Part shown: piece by piece, positions 1-8,058 of the stretch
Layout of the letters: every line of letters starts with the position of its first letter
Position numbering within the stretch: the first letter of the stretch is position 1
Source: Arcicella rigui
GTDB taxonomy: Bacteria; Bacteroidota; Bacteroidia; Cytophagales; Spirosomataceae
Assembly (NCBI RefSeq): GCF_034929435.1
Contig: NZ_JAYFUM010000004.1
Coordinates: 1-64,000, forward strand
Reading direction: 5' to 3'
Length of the DNA stretch: 64,000 nt
Program-made: the position numbers and the translations under genes
The notes under the pieces: generated by a model
Database searches by the model: none
Seen by the model: the letters and a program-made list of their open reading frames with translations, nothing else
Told to the model about the DNA's origin: nothing

Positions 1-33
1 CACGAAGGGAAAATTACCACTGGCGATCTTCTG

Positions 34-106
34 TGATCCCGCTGGGACTCGAACCCAGGACCCATACATTAAAAGTGTATTGCTCTACCAACTGAGCTAC
101 GGAATC
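34..106 (-). tRNA. tRNA-Lys (anticodon UUU), copy 1
   Basis: On the minus strand this 73-nt stretch folds into a full cloverleaf. The acceptor arm GATTCCG pairs with CGGGATC (one G-U), the D arm is GCTC..GAGC, the anticodon loop is CTTTTAA with anticodon TTT, and the T arm CTGGG/CCCAG carries TTCGAGT. The CCA end is not encoded. It is identical to the copy at 168-240, which lies upstream on the same strand, so the two are tandem duplicates separated by a hairpin. Confidence 0.97.
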
Positions 107-125
107 GGTAATTATTTTTTGGTAA

Positions 126-161
126 AAAAAGCCATCGCTTCAGCTAAAACGATGGCTTTTT
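126..161. terminator. Bidirectional hairpin terminator between the two tRNA-Lys genes
   Basis: A 12-bp stem (aaaaagccatcg / cgatggcttttt) with a 12-nt loop and T-runs on both strands. On the minus strand it directly follows the tRNA at 168-240 and precedes the second tRNA. It would therefore end transcription between the copies, or act as a processing hairpin if read-through occurs. Confidence 0.75.
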
Positions 162-167
162 CTTTGG

Positions 168-240
168 TGATCCCGCTGGGACTCGAACCCAGGACCCATA
201 CATTAAAAGTGTATTGCTCTACCAACTGAGCTACGGAATC
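168..240 (-). tRNA. tRNA-Lys (anticodon UUU), copy 2
   Basis: Same 73-nt cloverleaf as the copy at 34-106, with no base differences seen: anticodon loop CTTTTAA, T-loop TTCGAGT, CCA not encoded. It is the promoter-proximal copy of the pair on the minus strand. Two identical tRNA-Lys(UUU) genes suit an AT-rich genome in which AAA is the dominant lysine codon. Confidence 0.97.
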
Positions 241-308
241 ATTTGCTTTTTTAAGTGAAACGAAAAACTTCTTTTGTTTTTCTCATATTGTTTCCCTTAA
301 TTGCGGTG

Positions 309-339
309 CAAAACTACGATTATTAAGAATACAATGCAA
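309..339 (-). promoter_or_regulatory. Possible promoter for the tRNA-Lys pair
   Basis: Read on the minus strand, TAGTTTTG (309-316) fits the Bacteroidota -7 consensus TAnnTTTG, and TTG (337-339) lies 20 bp upstream as a -33 element. It would give a leader of about 60 nt before the first tRNA. It overlaps the start of the divergent TPR gene. Inferred from the motif only. Confidence 0.35.
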
Positions 340-1071
340 GCATACTATCTAAAAAAAATCATATTTTTTTTCACTTTTTACTTAGCAACGATACAACTTG
401 CTTATTCTCAGAGTGATGTAAACACATTAAAAAAAGCAGATTCTCTCTACAAAACTGATAATTTTTCGCAAGCAGAAGTTCTTTTTGAACAAGCACTCCC
501 TTCGATTGAAAAACCAGCTACAACACTTTTTCTAAAATTAGCTTTTATCAAAGAAAAAAAAGGTGACTTTTTAAAAACGCTTTATTACTTAAACAAAGCC
601 TATCAACAAGAACCTAATGAGAAAATTTTATCTAAACTCAATGAAATTGCTCAACTCCACGAATTGAAAGGTTACGAACTGAACGATTTTAATTTCTTGA
701 TTTTGTTCTACAAAAAATACTCTGGTTTTTTGATTGGAACAATGCTGATTTTGGGAATTTATATTTTTTACATTCTTTTTACAAAAAGATATAAAAGACA
801 TTATACACCCTTCAATCAAAAAATATTTTTATTGATTTACCTTTCAGGAATAGCATTATTACTAAATCTTCCAGATAAGTACCACCAAGGCATTATCAAT
901 CACGATGGCGTGTTACTTAGGGCTGAACCTTCTTCGGTAGCTCCTGTGGTAGAAATGATTGACAGAGGACACCGCCTAAACCTAATTGGCGGAACGGATA
1001 TCTGGAGAAGAGTATATTGGAAAGATAAATTCTTGTATTTGAAAGAAAGTGATATTTGGTTGGTAGAATAA
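334..1071 (+). CDS. TPR/SH3-domain membrane protein (BatE-like)
   Basis: A 245-residue envelope protein. The ATG at 334 is preferred over an in-frame TTG at 301 because a signal peptide follows at once (residues 1-26, cut near AYSQ-SD). Residues about 29-105 form TPR-like helical repeats (ADSLYKTDNFSQAEVLFEQA is one unit), two membrane helices follow (about 131-149 and 162-179), and residues 186-245 look like a bacterial SH3 fold (GVLLRAEPSSVAPVVEMIDRG). This TPR-TM-TM-SH3 order matches BatE of Bacteroidota aerotolerance operons, but no BatA/B/D or MoxR gene is adjacent, so an isolated relative is likelier. Function is unproven; the domains suggest a periplasmic scaffold. A hairpin terminator follows. 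Confidence 0.8.
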   Translation: MQAYYLKKIIFFFTFYLATIQLAYSQSDVNTLKKADSLYKTDNFSQAEVLFEQALPSIEKPATTLFLKLAFIKEKKGDFLKTLYYLNKAYQQEPNEKILSKLNEIAQLHELKGYELNDFNFLILFYKKYSGFLIGTMLILGIYIFYILFTKRYKRHYTPFNQKIFLLIYLSGIALLLNLPDKYHQGIINHDGVLLRAEPSSVAPVVEMIDRGHRLNLIGGTDIWRRVYWKDKFLYLKESDIWLVE

Positions 1072-1109
1072 AAAATCCCTTTTCTAACAATGAAGAAATA
1101 GGGATTTTA
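1071..1109. terminator. Terminator after the TPR/SH3 gene
   Basis: Inverted repeat aaaatccct ... agggatttt with A/T runs on both sides, starting at the stop codon of the gene ending at 1071. Its symmetry would let it act on both strands. Confidence 0.6.
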
Positions 1110-1121
1110 ATGAAGTGGAAG

Positions 1122-1206
1122 TGCTTTAGGCTGTAAGCAATAAGCAAAAACAAATGTACTTCTAATAAACATTTTGCCTAATGCCTACGGCTTAAAGCCT
1201 AAAGCA
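1122..1206. repeat. Degenerate inverted 'ggctttaggc' intergenic repeat
   Basis: The left arm (1122-1150, beginning tgctttaggctgtaagc) and the right arm (1171-1206, ending cttaaagcctaaagca) are imperfect reverse complements, each built from reiterated words such as ggctttaggc, ggctgtaagc and ataagc. A related element lies at 13311-13387. It fills the space between a + strand gene and a - strand gene, so it would form a long imperfect hairpin in either transcript. Confidence 0.6.
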
Positions 1207-1216
1207 GATTACACAT

Positions 1217-2026
1217 TTATCTTTTCAATGGTGAATCTTTCTCTTTCGCCAAAGTATTATAAACTATCTTATCTGCCAAAGAAGGAAGCCATTTGTTGAG
1301 TAACACAGCCATTTTTCCTTGAAGTGTCAATACTAAATCTCTTTTTCTATTTTTTACAGCCCATAAAATTTTATCCGCTACTTCTTCCGAAGTCATCATT
1401 TTACCTTCGTCACGCATAGTTTCGCCTTTTGAATTTCCATCTGCTCCTAATGAAGCTGTGCGAATATTTGAAGCCGTAAAACCCGGACAAGCCGTAAGTA
1501 CGTGAACGCCAGTATGTAACAACTCAGTACGAAGTCCTTCTAAGAAACCATTCAAAGCGAATTTTGAAGCCGAATAACCAATTCTTACAGGTAAGCCTCT
1601 GTATCCTGCAATAGAAGAAACCCCAACAATTGAGCCTTTGGTGGCTTTGATATAAGGCAGTGCGTACTTGGTAATATAAACTGTTCCAAAAAAATTAATA
1701 TCCATCACTTTTCTGAATACTTCTGGGTCACAGTCCTCAAACATAGCACGCATCGAAACGCCAGCATTATTGATAAGTACATCTATCTTTCCATACTTTT
1801 CAATAGTTTGATTCACCACCGATAAGTTATCTTTTTCAACACTTACATCAGAAACAATCGGTAAATTTTCGATTCCTTGTTGTGTTAATTCATTACTTGT
1901 TTCAACTAATGCTTCTTTTTTTCTACCTGTAATGACAATTTTTGCCCCTTCACGCCCAAAAGCAAAAGCCAACGCTTTTCCAATGCCCGAAGAAGCCCCT
2001 GTAATAATGACAACTTTATCTTTCAT
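1217..2026 (-). CDS. SDR-family NAD(P)-dependent oxidoreductase
   Basis: A 269-residue classical short-chain dehydrogenase, expected to be cytosolic. The Rossmann nucleotide motif TGASSGIG is at residues 9-16, the NNAG motif at 86-89, the catalytic Ser near 138 (GVSSIAG) and the YSASK active site at 151-155. The basic residues after the second strand (TGRKKEA) favour NADP(H). The C-terminal tail of about 60 residues (KNRKRDLVLTLQGKMAVLLN) resembles SDRs of the DltE/YqjQ type that act on lipidic or sugar substrates, but the substrate cannot be read from sequence. It stands alone and converges on the repeat at 1122-1206. Confidence 0.93.
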   Translation of the reverse strand: MKDKVVIITGASSGIGKALAFAFGREGAKIVITGRKKEALVETSNELTQQGIENLPIVSDVSVEKDNLSVVNQTIEKYGKIDVLINNAGVSMRAMFEDCDPEVFRKVMDINFFGTVYITKYALPYIKATKGSIVGVSSIAGYRGLPVRIGYSASKFALNGFLEGLRTELLHTGVHVLTACPGFTASNIRTASLGADGNSKGETMRDEGKMMTSEEVADKILWAVKNRKRDLVLTLQGKMAVLLNKWLPSLADKIVYNTLAKEKDSPLKR

Positions 2027-2159
2027 AAAAATTTATTGTGCTTTAATATAATCTATTTAATTACTAAGGATGAAATAATTGTGTAATGATTCAACTACAA
2101 AATTGAACTAAGTTTCTGAAAACTCCTGCTTGATTAACAATAATAATTTCATTCCTTCG

Positions 2160-2167
2160 TATTTTTG
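2160..2167 (+). promoter_or_regulatory. -7 box of the RNA methyltransferase gene, predicted leaderless
   Basis: TATTTTTG matches TAnnTTTG. Only six bases (cacaat) separate it from the ATG at 2174, so transcription would begin at or within a few bases of the start codon. This decides the start: a TTG at 2165 lies inside the promoter box. No good -33 element is seen at the usual distance. Confidence 0.55.
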
Positions 2168-2173
2168 CACAAT

Positions 2174-3586
2174 ATGAAAAAGAATAAGAAAGAAAATATC
2201 ATTTTCGAGAATGTTTTAATAGAAAACTTTGCCGCAGAAGCAAAGTGTATAAGTAGAATTGAAGATAAAGTAATTTTTATTGAAGGACCAGTTGCTCCGG
2301 GCGATTATGCTGATTTAAGAGTAATGAAATCTAAAAAAAGCTTCATGGAAGCGGTTGCCTTCAATATTCGTCCTACTTCAAGCTATCGTACTCAAACCAT
2401 TTGTTCGCACTTCGGTACTTGTGGTGGTTGCAAATGGCAACATATTGATTACAAAACGCAATTAGATTTTAAAACAAAGCAAGTAGTTGATGCTTTAGAA
2501 AGAATTGCAAAAGTAAATCTTCCTGAAATCAAACCCATTTTTCCTTCTTCGGAAACCTTTTATTATCGTAATAAATTAGAATATACTTTTTCACAGAACC
2601 GCTGGCTGACGCAAGCACAAATTGATTCTGGTGAATCGTTTTCGAGAAATGCTTTGGGCTTTCATATTCCCAAACGTTATGATAAAATCTTGGATATCGA
2701 CCATTGTTATTTACAGCCCGACCCATCAAATGCGATTCGTTTGGCTTTGAGAGATTTTACGGCTGCCAATAATTTGGATTATTACGAACAAGTACGTCAA
2801 GAAAAGGGAGCTTTACGCAATTTAGTAATTCGTACAGCCAGTACTGGTGATTTGATGGTTGTAGTACAATTTGCCTATTGTAAGCCCGAAGACATTGATT
2901 TAGTGATGAACTTTTTGGCAGAAAAATTCCCAGAAATTACTTCATTAAATTATGTCATCAATACAAAAGGCAATGATACTTTCTTTGATTTAGAGATTGT
3001 CAATGTAAAAGGTTTGCCATACATTATTGAAGAAATGGAAGATTTGAAATTCAGAGTTGGACCAAAATCTTTCTTCCAGACAAATTCAAAACAAGCTTAC
3101 GAACTTTACAAAATCACTCGTGAATACGCTGATATTCAAGCAAATGATTTTGTTTATGACCTTTATACAGGAACGGGAACAATTGCCAATTTCGTAGCCA
3201 GACAAGCTAAAAAAGTAATTGGTTTGGAGTATGTGGAAATGGCGGTGGAAGATGCTAAAGTGAATTCGCAAATCAATAATATTACAAATACAGAATTTTA
3301 TGCTGGTGATATGCGAAAATTATTGAGTAATGAATTTGTTAGTCAGCATGGCAGACCCGACATCGTGATTACTGACCCACCAAGAGCAGGTATGGACGAA
3401 CCAGTAGTAAGAACACTCTTAGAAGCTGCTCCAAAAAGAATTGTATATGTAAGCTGTAACCCAGCGACACAAGCACGAGATTTGGCTTTATTGGATGAGA
3501 AATACGTAGTTACTGCTGTTCAACCCGTTGATATGTTCCCTCAGACCCATCACGTTGAAAATGTTGTAAGATTAGATTTACGATAA
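2174..3586 (+). CDS. rlmD: 23S rRNA (uracil-5-)-methyltransferase, RumA/RlmD-TrmA family
   Basis: A 470-residue SAM-dependent RNA methyltransferase that should form 5-methyluridine in 23S rRNA. An N-terminal TRAM-like RNA-binding domain (about residues 10-68) is followed by the 4Fe-4S cysteines C77, C83 and C86 (CSHFGTCGGCKW), with a later Cys (DIDHCYLQ) as the likely fourth ligand. The Rossmann domain has the SAM motif DLYTGTGTIANF, the ITDPPRAGMD motif, and the nucleophile loop YVSCNPATQARDLALL. The family contains RlmD (U1939) and RlmCD/TrmA relatives; Bacteroidota often have several paralogues, so the target uridine is not certain. It is a single gene with its own promoter box and terminator. 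Confidence 0.92.
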   Translation: MKKNKKENIIFENVLIENFAAEAKCISRIEDKVIFIEGPVAPGDYADLRVMKSKKSFMEAVAFNIRPTSSYRTQTICSHFGTCGGCKWQHIDYKTQLDFKTKQVVDALERIAKVNLPEIKPIFPSSETFYYRNKLEYTFSQNRWLTQAQIDSGESFSRNALGFHIPKRYDKILDIDHCYLQPDPSNAIRLALRDFTAANNLDYYEQVRQEKGALRNLVIRTASTGDLMVVVQFAYCKPEDIDLVMNFLAEKFPEITSLNYVINTKGNDTFFDLEIVNVKGLPYIIEEMEDLKFRVGPKSFFQTNSKQAYELYKITREYADIQANDFVYDLYTGTGTIANFVARQAKKVIGLEYVEMAVEDAKVNSQINNITNTEFYAGDMRKLLSNEFVSQHGRPDIVITDPPRAGMDEPVVRTLLEAAPKRIVYVSCNPATQARDLALLDEKYVVTAVQPVDMFPQTHHVENVVRLDLR

Positions 3587-3618
3587 GCAGTGAAGTAAAT
3601 AGTGATTAGAGATTAGGG
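3587..3618. repeat. Single-arm 'gtgattagagattag' intergenic repeat
   Basis: Directly after the methyltransferase stop comes a low-complexity string of words (gcagtgaagtaaatagtgattagagattaggg). Reverse-complement relatives occur at 34483-34517 (ctaatcaccaatcatt) and 54334-54373 (attctctaatcaccac). Confidence 0.4.
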
Positions 3619-3667
3619 TAAAACCTTCTAATTTTCCTTATTTACCGAAACATTAATACACAAAAAA

Positions 3668-3701
3668 GAAAAGCTACCGATATAAAATCAGTAGCTTTTT
3701 T
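3668..3701. terminator. Terminator between convergent genes
   Basis: Stem gaaaagctac / gtagctttttt with a 13-nt loop and T-runs on both strands. It sits between the methyltransferase (ends 3586, +) and dnaB (ends 3740, -) and could serve both. Confidence 0.75.
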
Positions 3702-3739
3702 TATGTCCCAAGCATTAAGTATTTTTCAAAAATAAAATT

Positions 3740-5356
3740 TTAAAACGGAACGTCTTGATTTGGTAAACTTGTACCAAATGGCGTTGCCGAAGGAATTGGC
3801 TGATTAGGTAAATTATTAATTTTACTTCCCAACATTTTACCACTACTTTCAAAGGCGGTCACAGGATTGTCAATTTGTTGGAAAGATTGTAAAGAATCGC
3901 CCGCAAAACCTGAATAATCACTTGCATCCAAATCGCAGTACTTGGTATATTTTCCGATAAATCTTAATTGAACAGTATCCAACGAACCTGCACGGTTTTT
4001 AGCGATAATCAATTCTCCGATTCCAGCCACAGAGTTACCAGCTTCATCCTGAGTAATTCCATAATAATCAGGACGATAGATAAACATTACCATATCCGCA
4101 TCTTGCTCGATTGACCCCGACTCACGTAAATCTGAAAGCTGTGGTTTCTTTTCGCCACCACGAGTTTCAACCGCACGACTCAATTGTGAAAGGGCAATTA
4201 CTGGTACGTTTAATTCTTTGGCTAATTGTTTCAAAGAACGAGAAATGTTAGCAATTTCCTGCTCACGGTTGCCTGGGCCTTTTCCACCAGAATCTCCTGA
4301 CATTAATTGCAAATAGTCAATCACGATGATTTGAATATCGTGTTGAGCTTTCAAACGACGAGCTTTGGCTCTTAATTCCAAAATAGAAAGAGCAGGCGTA
4401 TCGTCGATAAAAATCGGAGCGTTGGTTAATTTACCGATTTTCGCATGAAGTTGAGCCCATTCGTGTGCGGCAAGATTTCCTTTTCTGATTTTATCAGATT
4501 CTAATTCAGCTTCCGCAGAAATTAAACGATTCACCAATTGAACCGAAGACATCTCTAAGGAGAAAAATGCCACTGCCTGACCATGGTCAACTGCTGCATT
4601 TCTACACGCCGAAAGAATCAAAGCGGTTTTACCCATACCCGGACGAGCCGCAATAATGATTAATTCCGTTTTCTGAAAACCAGAAGTTACTCTATCCAAA
4701 GCAGTAAAACCCGTTGGAACACCCGTAAGACCTTCTTTTTGGTTTTTCTTTAATTCTAATTCCAACAAGGCAGTTCGCATAATTTGCCCCATGTCAGAGT
4801 AATTTTTACGAATATTTGCCTCAGAAATTCTGAATAAATCTTGTTCGATTTTATCCAACAACATAAAAACGTCTGTTGTATCTTCATAAGCCATTTTCTG
4901 GATTTCAGAAGAAACCGTAATTAACTGACGTTTCAAGGAATGTTCCACCACAATTCTGGCGTGAAATTCAATATTTGCGGCGGAGTTTACTCTTTGGGTA
5001 AGTTCTGCTAAGTACTGTACACCACCAGCCATTTCCAATTCGCCATTAGAAACTAACTGATTTTTAACCGTTAATAAGTCGATGGGTTCAGAATTAGCAA
5101 ATAATTGCGTAATTGCCCCATAAATTCTTTGATGAGCTTCTTTATAAAAAGACTCAACTTTTAAAATATCAATAACATCTGTTAAGGCATCACGCTCCAA
5201 CATCAAAGCACCCAGAACAGCCTCCTCCAAGTCGGTAGCTTGAGGTGGAATTTTGCCAAGCCCAGTATCCAGCCACCTGTTTTGGGCAGAGATACGACCA
5301 CCAGCATAATTGCCATTTTTTTTATAATTCCCGTTATGTTGATTTGAATGTTCCAT
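3740..5356 (-). CDS. dnaB: Replicative DNA helicase DnaB
   Basis: A 538-residue hexameric 5'-3' fork helicase. The ATG at 5356 is preferred over an in-frame TTG two codons upstream. After a basic, Asn/Gly-rich leader comes the DnaB N-terminal helical domain (about residues 35-140), a linker, then the RecA-like motor with Walker A ARPGMGKT at 237-244, VIDYLQLMSG (Walker B/H2), the LSQLSRAVETR helicase loop and SDLRESGSIEQDADMV (H3/H4). No intein is present. Notably the protein ends in NQDVPF after a flexible tail, resembling the acidic-Pro-Phe tip of SSB. It is monocistronic and converges with the RNA methyltransferase gene. Confidence 0.98.
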   Translation of the reverse strand: MEHSNQHNGNYKKNGNYAGGRISAQNRWLDTGLGKIPPQATDLEEAVLGALMLERDALTDVIDILKVESFYKEAHQRIYGAITQLFANSEPIDLLTVKNQLVSNGELEMAGGVQYLAELTQRVNSAANIEFHARIVVEHSLKRQLITVSSEIQKMAYEDTTDVFMLLDKIEQDLFRISEANIRKNYSDMGQIMRTALLELELKKNQKEGLTGVPTGFTALDRVTSGFQKTELIIIAARPGMGKTALILSACRNAAVDHGQAVAFFSLEMSSVQLVNRLISAEAELESDKIRKGNLAAHEWAQLHAKIGKLTNAPIFIDDTPALSILELRAKARRLKAQHDIQIIVIDYLQLMSGDSGGKGPGNREQEIANISRSLKQLAKELNVPVIALSQLSRAVETRGGEKKPQLSDLRESGSIEQDADMVMFIYRPDYYGITQDEAGNSVAGIGELIIAKNRAGSLDTVQLRFIGKYTKYCDLDASDYSGFAGDSLQSFQQIDNPVTAFESSGKMLGSKINNLPNQPIPSATPFGTSLPNQDVPF

Positions 5357-5611
5357 TCTCAATTATTACAAGCCTTTTTTCAAGATGAAGTGATTTTGAA
5401 AATTCAATTTTTTCTCAAAAATTTCATCCGCAACACAATTTTACAAATAAAAACTTAGAAAACCGAAATATAAAAGTTTGTATCAAACCTAATTTGCTGA
5501 TTATCAAACGCTAAATTTTATGATTCAATTTTATGTGAGTTTTATGCAACAATTGAACCTTTTTTTTATTAAGTTTAATAATAATTCAATTTAAACTAAA
5601 TTTTTCCAGAT

Positions 5612-6574
5612 TTGACAGAAAAAGTAATTACCTTAGAAGACCTTGAGTTGGTTGGTTTTCTGGGTGTTGAAAACAGTAATATCAAAGAAGTTGCTGCCGC
5701 ATTCCCTCAGAGTAAGATTATTTCCCGTGGCAATGAAATTATTATAAGAGGTTCTCTCCCAGAAATTGTCCGAATCCACGAGATTTTGGAATCACTCATC
5801 CAACATTATCAAAAATATGGTAAGATTAGTAAAGAACAGGTACAGTCTTATCTTATCCTTGAAAAAAATCCTGCCACTGAAACAAGTGTACATTTAAAGG
5901 AAGAAGACGATGTGCTTTTGTATGGGACAAAAGGCGTTGTAATCAAAGTAAAAACGCCCAACCAGCAAAAAATGGTTGAAGCGGCTGCCAAAAATGACAT
6001 TGTGTTTGCAGTAGGGCCAGCGGGAACGGGTAAAACCTATACGGCTGTTGCCATTGCCGTAAAGGCTCTCAAGAATAAAGAAGTAAAAAAAATCATTATT
6101 ACTCGCCCTGCGGTAGAAGCTGGCGAGAATTTGGGCTTTTTGCCAGGTGATTTAAAAGAGAAAATAGACCCCTACCTCCGCCCTATATACGATGCCCTCG
6201 ATGATATGATTCAGCCCGAAAAGTTAAAATATTTTATCGAAAACAGAGTCATTGAAATTGCACCTTTAGCGTATATGCGTGGTAGAACGCTCAATAATGC
6301 CTTTATTTTATTAGATGAAGCCCAAAATACTACGCCAATGCAAATGAAAATGTTCCTTACACGTATGGGAATGTATTCAAAAGTAATCATCACTGGTGAT
6401 AAAACACAAGTAGATTTACCTTCAAAAGTAAAATCAGGCTTGGCAGAAGCAGGCAGAATTTTAGGAAATATCAAAGGCATTGCATTTGTAGAATTAGATG
6501 GTAAAGACGTAGTTCGCCACCGCTTAGTTCGTGATATTATCATGGCTTACGAGAAATCAGAAGCCGAAAAGTAA
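5612..6574 (+). CDS. PhoH family ATPase
   Basis: A 320-residue PhoH-like P-loop protein, probably cytosolic and acting on RNA or ribosome-associated processes; its exact role is unsettled. Residues 1-100 hold a KH-like fold (KIISRGNEIIIRG), then Walker A GPAGTGKT (135-142), TRPAVEAGE, the proline-rich FLPGDLKEKIDPYLRP segment, Walker B LLDEAQNT (233-240) and the sensor ITGDKTQVDLP. The start is TTG at 5612: the in-frame stop TAA at 5597-5599 leaves no upstream ATG, and the reading begins as PhoH homologues do (TEKVITLEDLELVGFLGV). A hairpin terminator follows. Confidence 0.95.
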   Translation: MTEKVITLEDLELVGFLGVENSNIKEVAAAFPQSKIISRGNEIIIRGSLPEIVRIHEILESLIQHYQKYGKISKEQVQSYLILEKNPATETSVHLKEEDDVLLYGTKGVVIKVKTPNQQKMVEAAAKNDIVFAVGPAGTGKTYTAVAIAVKALKNKEVKKIIITRPAVEAGENLGFLPGDLKEKIDPYLRPIYDALDDMIQPEKLKYFIENRVIEIAPLAYMRGRTLNNAFILLDEAQNTTPMQMKMFLTRMGMYSKVIITGDKTQVDLPSKVKSGLAEAGRILGNIKGIAFVELDGKDVVRHRLVRDIIMAYEKSEAEK

Positions 6575-6597
6575 AAGGCTATTTGACAAAAAAGATA

Positions 6598-6640
6598 AAA
6601 GGCTTTGGTAAGTATTATGTAAATACAAACCAAAGCCTTT
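6598..6640. terminator. Terminator after phoH
   Basis: A 12-bp stem aaaggctttggt / accaaagccttt separated by about 19 nt, with A/T-rich flanks. It separates the PhoH gene from the secreted protease gene. Confidence 0.75.
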
Positions 6641-6672
6641 ATTTCGTTAAGGGTAAAATTAATTAGATAAAC

Positions 6673-7950
6673 ATGAAAAAAATATTATTCGCCATCTTTC
6701 TCTCGATTCCTTCCCTATTAATTGCTCAAGACCGCTGTGGCGTTGCCATCGCCGACAAAAAACTCCAAGAAAAATATAGCAATTGGCAACAAAGAAAAGC
6801 CAATTTTGAAACACAAGTCCAAAAAATTCAAGAACAAAATAAAAACCAAGCCAGAATCACCGATAAAGTATATCAGATTCCTGTGGTTGTGCATGTACTT
6901 CATAACAATGCTAATAATGCCATCGGTGGAACAAACATTTCGGATGAACAAATTCTTTCACAAATTAGAGTACTCAACGAAGATTATCGTAAAAAAGAAG
7001 GTACAAATGGCTACAATACCAATGCCGTTGGTGCTGACATGGAAATTGAGTTTGTCTTGGCTACAACCGACCCTGACGGTAATACAAGTACAGGTATTAC
7101 CCGAACATACATTACACAAAATGGCTTTAGCTTCGTTGATGACAAAAATACGATTGCAAAAATCATTCAATGGGATTCCGAAAGGTATCTTAATATTTGG
7201 GTGCTAAAAGGACTCAATGGTGTAATTGGCTATGCCAGTTTTCCTTATGACAGCAAATTGGATGGCTTAGGAGGTACTTCTCAAGACATTGCTGAGATGG
7301 AGCTTTTTGATGGAGTTTTAATTGACTACCGAAATTTTGGTACTTGTTGTGGTACTTTGTCATCCACCTATAATTTAGGAAGAACCACTACCCATGAAAT
7401 TGGACATTGGTTGGGTTTATTACACCCCAATGGTGATGAAGAATGTGGTACTGATTACTGTAACGATACGCCACAAATTGAGAAATTAAATCTTACTACT
7501 TCATGCGATAAAATGACTTCATCTTGTGTAGTACGTGTAACCAATATGATTGAAAATTATATGGATTATTCGCCTGACAGATGTATGAATATTTTTACAA
7601 ATGACCAAAAAAGTAGAAGCCGAGCAGCTCTGAGTCTAAGTATCAAAAGACAGGCTTTACTTAATAACATAGAACCACTGGGAGAAACAGATAAGTTAAG
7701 TATTAATATTGAACCTAATCCAGTGAGTACAGGTAAAAGTATCCGCTTGAGAACTACTTTTAAAGGAGAACAAAACTTACTTATTCGACTTTTTGATTTT
7801 CAAGGTAGATTACTCCAAGAAGAGAGCCTTCAAAAACAGAAAAGTAATTTTATCAATCTCAAGAACGAAAGCCTTCGTGAAGGACAATATATCATAAATG
7901 TGTCAACTGAAAGCGAAAGTGTTTCACAAAAAATCTTAATCCAACCTTAA
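6673..7950 (+). CDS. Secreted zinc metalloprotease, M43 (pappalysin/cytophagalysin) family, with type IX secretion tail
   Basis: A 425-residue extracellular protease. A signal peptide (residues 1-19, SLLIAQ-D) precedes a short prosegment and the M43 catalytic domain starting near IPVVVHVLH (69-77). The zinc site HEIGHWLGLLH is at 241-251, and the Met-turn is ENYMDYSPDRCMNIF (about 295-308). The cysteines in the FGTCCGTL, DEECGTDYC, SCDK and SSCVV segments suit the disulfides of this family. Residues about 340-425 (SINIEPNPVSTG...LRLRTT...GQYIINV) form a type A C-terminal sorting domain, so the protein should leave the cell by the T9SS and may be surface-anchored. It is monocistronic. Confidence 0.95.
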   Translation: MKKILFAIFLSIPSLLIAQDRCGVAIADKKLQEKYSNWQQRKANFETQVQKIQEQNKNQARITDKVYQIPVVVHVLHNNANNAIGGTNISDEQILSQIRVLNEDYRKKEGTNGYNTNAVGADMEIEFVLATTDPDGNTSTGITRTYITQNGFSFVDDKNTIAKIIQWDSERYLNIWVLKGLNGVIGYASFPYDSKLDGLGGTSQDIAEMELFDGVLIDYRNFGTCCGTLSSTYNLGRTTTHEIGHWLGLLHPNGDEECGTDYCNDTPQIEKLNLTTSCDKMTSSCVVRVTNMIENYMDYSPDRCMNIFTNDQKSRSRAALSLSIKRQALLNNIEPLGETDKLSINIEPNPVSTGKSIRLRTTFKGEQNLLIRLFDFQGRLLQEESLQKQKSNFINLKNESLREGQYIINVSTESESVSQKILIQP

Positions 7951-8058
7951 TTACTCGAATAATTCTACTATTTAGAAACAATGCTTTTTAAATACTTGTT
8001 ATCCTTTTATATAATAACACAATAAAGGCTATCAATTTGATTTGAATGTAGTGATAAC

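Noticed and set aside
1217..2026. Possible fusion or duplication of the SDR gene with the neighbouring repeat
   Set aside because: The reading frame ends normally with a complete SDR C terminus, and the repeat lies wholly outside it.
6722..7207. 161-codon + frame inside the M43 protease
   Set aside because: Out-of-frame shadow of the protease gene, with a Lys-rich composition and no domain.
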